DNA of 5,167 nt from Methanosarcinales archaeon (GTDB lineage: Archaea > Halobacteriota > Syntropharchaeia > Alkanophagales > Methanospirareceae): contig JAODGF010000184.1 of NCBI GenBank assembly GCA_025464645.1, forward strand, positions 2,366 through 7,532, written 5' to 3'. Made by a program: the position numbers and the translations under genes. The notes under the pieces were generated by a model. That model saw only the letters and a list, made by a program, of their open reading frames with translations. It was not told the DNA's origin and made no database searches. Shown piece by piece: positions 4,921-5,167 of the stretch (within the stretch, counting starts at the first letter, position 1; every line of letters begins with the position of its first letter).

Positions 4921-4940
4921 CCCTACCCTCTCCTTTTTTA
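4921..4940 (+). terminator. T-rich terminator-like tract after the lipoprotein cytochrome
   Basis: A pyrimidine-rich sequence (CCCTACCCTCTCC) followed by six T's at 4934-4939 lies a few bases after the stop codon. This resembles archaeal U-tract termination. No strong hairpin precedes it. Confidence 0.5.
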
Positions 4941-4954
4941 TCGCCTTCCCCGAA

Positions 4955-5016
4955 CGTCCCTAAGCCACGCAGCGGAACTAACGGTAGAAACGGCTAAAGA
5001 GTAGTCGTTTGGGACG
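4955..5016. repeat. Imperfect inverted repeat in the last intergenic region
   Basis: CGTCCCTAA at 4955-4963 can pair with TTTGGGACG at 5008-5016 with a single mismatch, enclosing about 44 bases. A short inner pairing of AGCC (4963-4966) with GGCT (4992-4995) shares one base with the outer stem. The stretch is less AT-rich than the other spacers. It could be a small structured RNA or leader of the following gene, but it matches no RNA family that I recognise and may be chance. A separate perfect palindrome, TAGTA-T-TACTA, lies at 5029-5039. Confidence 0.3.
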
Positions 5017-5059
5017 AAAGCAAAAGTGTAGTATTACTATAATAACCAGCATAAAGGAG

Positions 5060-5167
5060 ATGCTGATACCAAGAATTGGTAAACCTGAGCTCGGGGACAT
5101 CTTTGATGCTGATAGTGAGGAGTTCCCTGTTTTGGTTCCTCCCTGGCTTTCTTCAACGAAAAATAAT
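5060..5167 (+). CDS. Start of an unrecognised gene running off the window
   Basis: An ATG at 5060 opens a frame that stays open for 36 codons to the window end (MLIPRIGKPELGDIFDADSE, then a proline- and tryptophan-containing FPVLVPPWLSSTKNN). AAAGGAG abuts the start with almost no spacing. The same frame is open back to 4988, and a TTG at 5009 is an alternative start that would add 17 residues. The visible part is acidic and soluble, without signal peptide or heme motif. The sequence does not point to a family that I know, and the call rests only on the open frame and the nearby ribosome-site-like word. Confidence 0.45.
   Translation, partial: MLIPRIGKPELGDIFDADSEEFPVLVPPWLSSTKNN

Noticed and set aside
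4940..5059. tRNA or C/D-box RNA gene in the last spacer
   Set aside because: No cloverleaf, no T-loop with matching stem and no C/D box pair could be made; only a weak inverted repeat is visible.
1..5167. Insertion sequence, transposase or phage genes
   Set aside because: No transposase or integrase motifs or terminal inverted repeats were seen. The holin-like layout of the 692-1003 protein alone is not enough for a phage call.

Overview
The window looks archaeal. Evidence: TATA-box-like promoters close upstream of start codons with little or no leader, GGAGGTGA Shine-Dalgarno sequences, frequent AGA/AGG and ATA codons, a signal peptidase with the archaeal/eukaryotic (S26B, Ser-His-Asp) motif pattern, and small c-type cytochromes that share an 'FGGqHTW' N-terminus. 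From memory, such cytochromes occur in anaerobic methane- and alkane-oxidising archaea (ANME-1/Methanophagales, Syntrophoarchaeum relatives) and in Archaeoglobales. I favour an ANME-1-like or alkane-oxidising archaeon, but this is inference; no marker gene in the window settles it.

Layout: (1) 1-126 is the 3' end of an unidentified, probably secreted protein, followed by a T-rich terminator-like tract and a short AT-rich spacer with a degenerate repeat (about 192-254). (2) 321-1003 holds two overlapping genes for small coiled-coil proteins, the second with a C-terminal membrane anchor. (3) 1107-4317 is a compact, probably co-transcribed cluster behind a good archaeal promoter: two tandemly duplicated tetraheme cytochromes, a signal peptidase I, a very short monoheme relative of the cytochromes, and a six-helix membrane protein with a cytoplasmic coiled coil. 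(4) 4383-4916, behind its own promoter, encodes a lipoprotein-like cytochrome with a Pro/Thr linker, four CxxCH motifs and one unusual Cx5CH motif. (5) 4917-5167 holds a T-rich terminator, a weak inverted repeat and the start of an unrecognised gene that runs off the window.

Taken together, region 3 plus the lipoprotein reads as an electron-export locus. Small secreted multiheme cytochromes are made, processed perhaps by the embedded signal peptidase, and placed outside the cell, while the lipid-anchored pentaheme protein may bridge the membrane surface and the extracellular cytochromes. The tetraheme proteins keep exactly four non-CxxCH histidine positions between the two paralogues, which is what four bis-histidine hemes need. 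One of these lies just after the predicted signal-peptide cleavage site. This makes them reasonable candidates for subunits of extracellular cytochrome filaments of the kind described in archaea, though sequence alone cannot show polymerisation.
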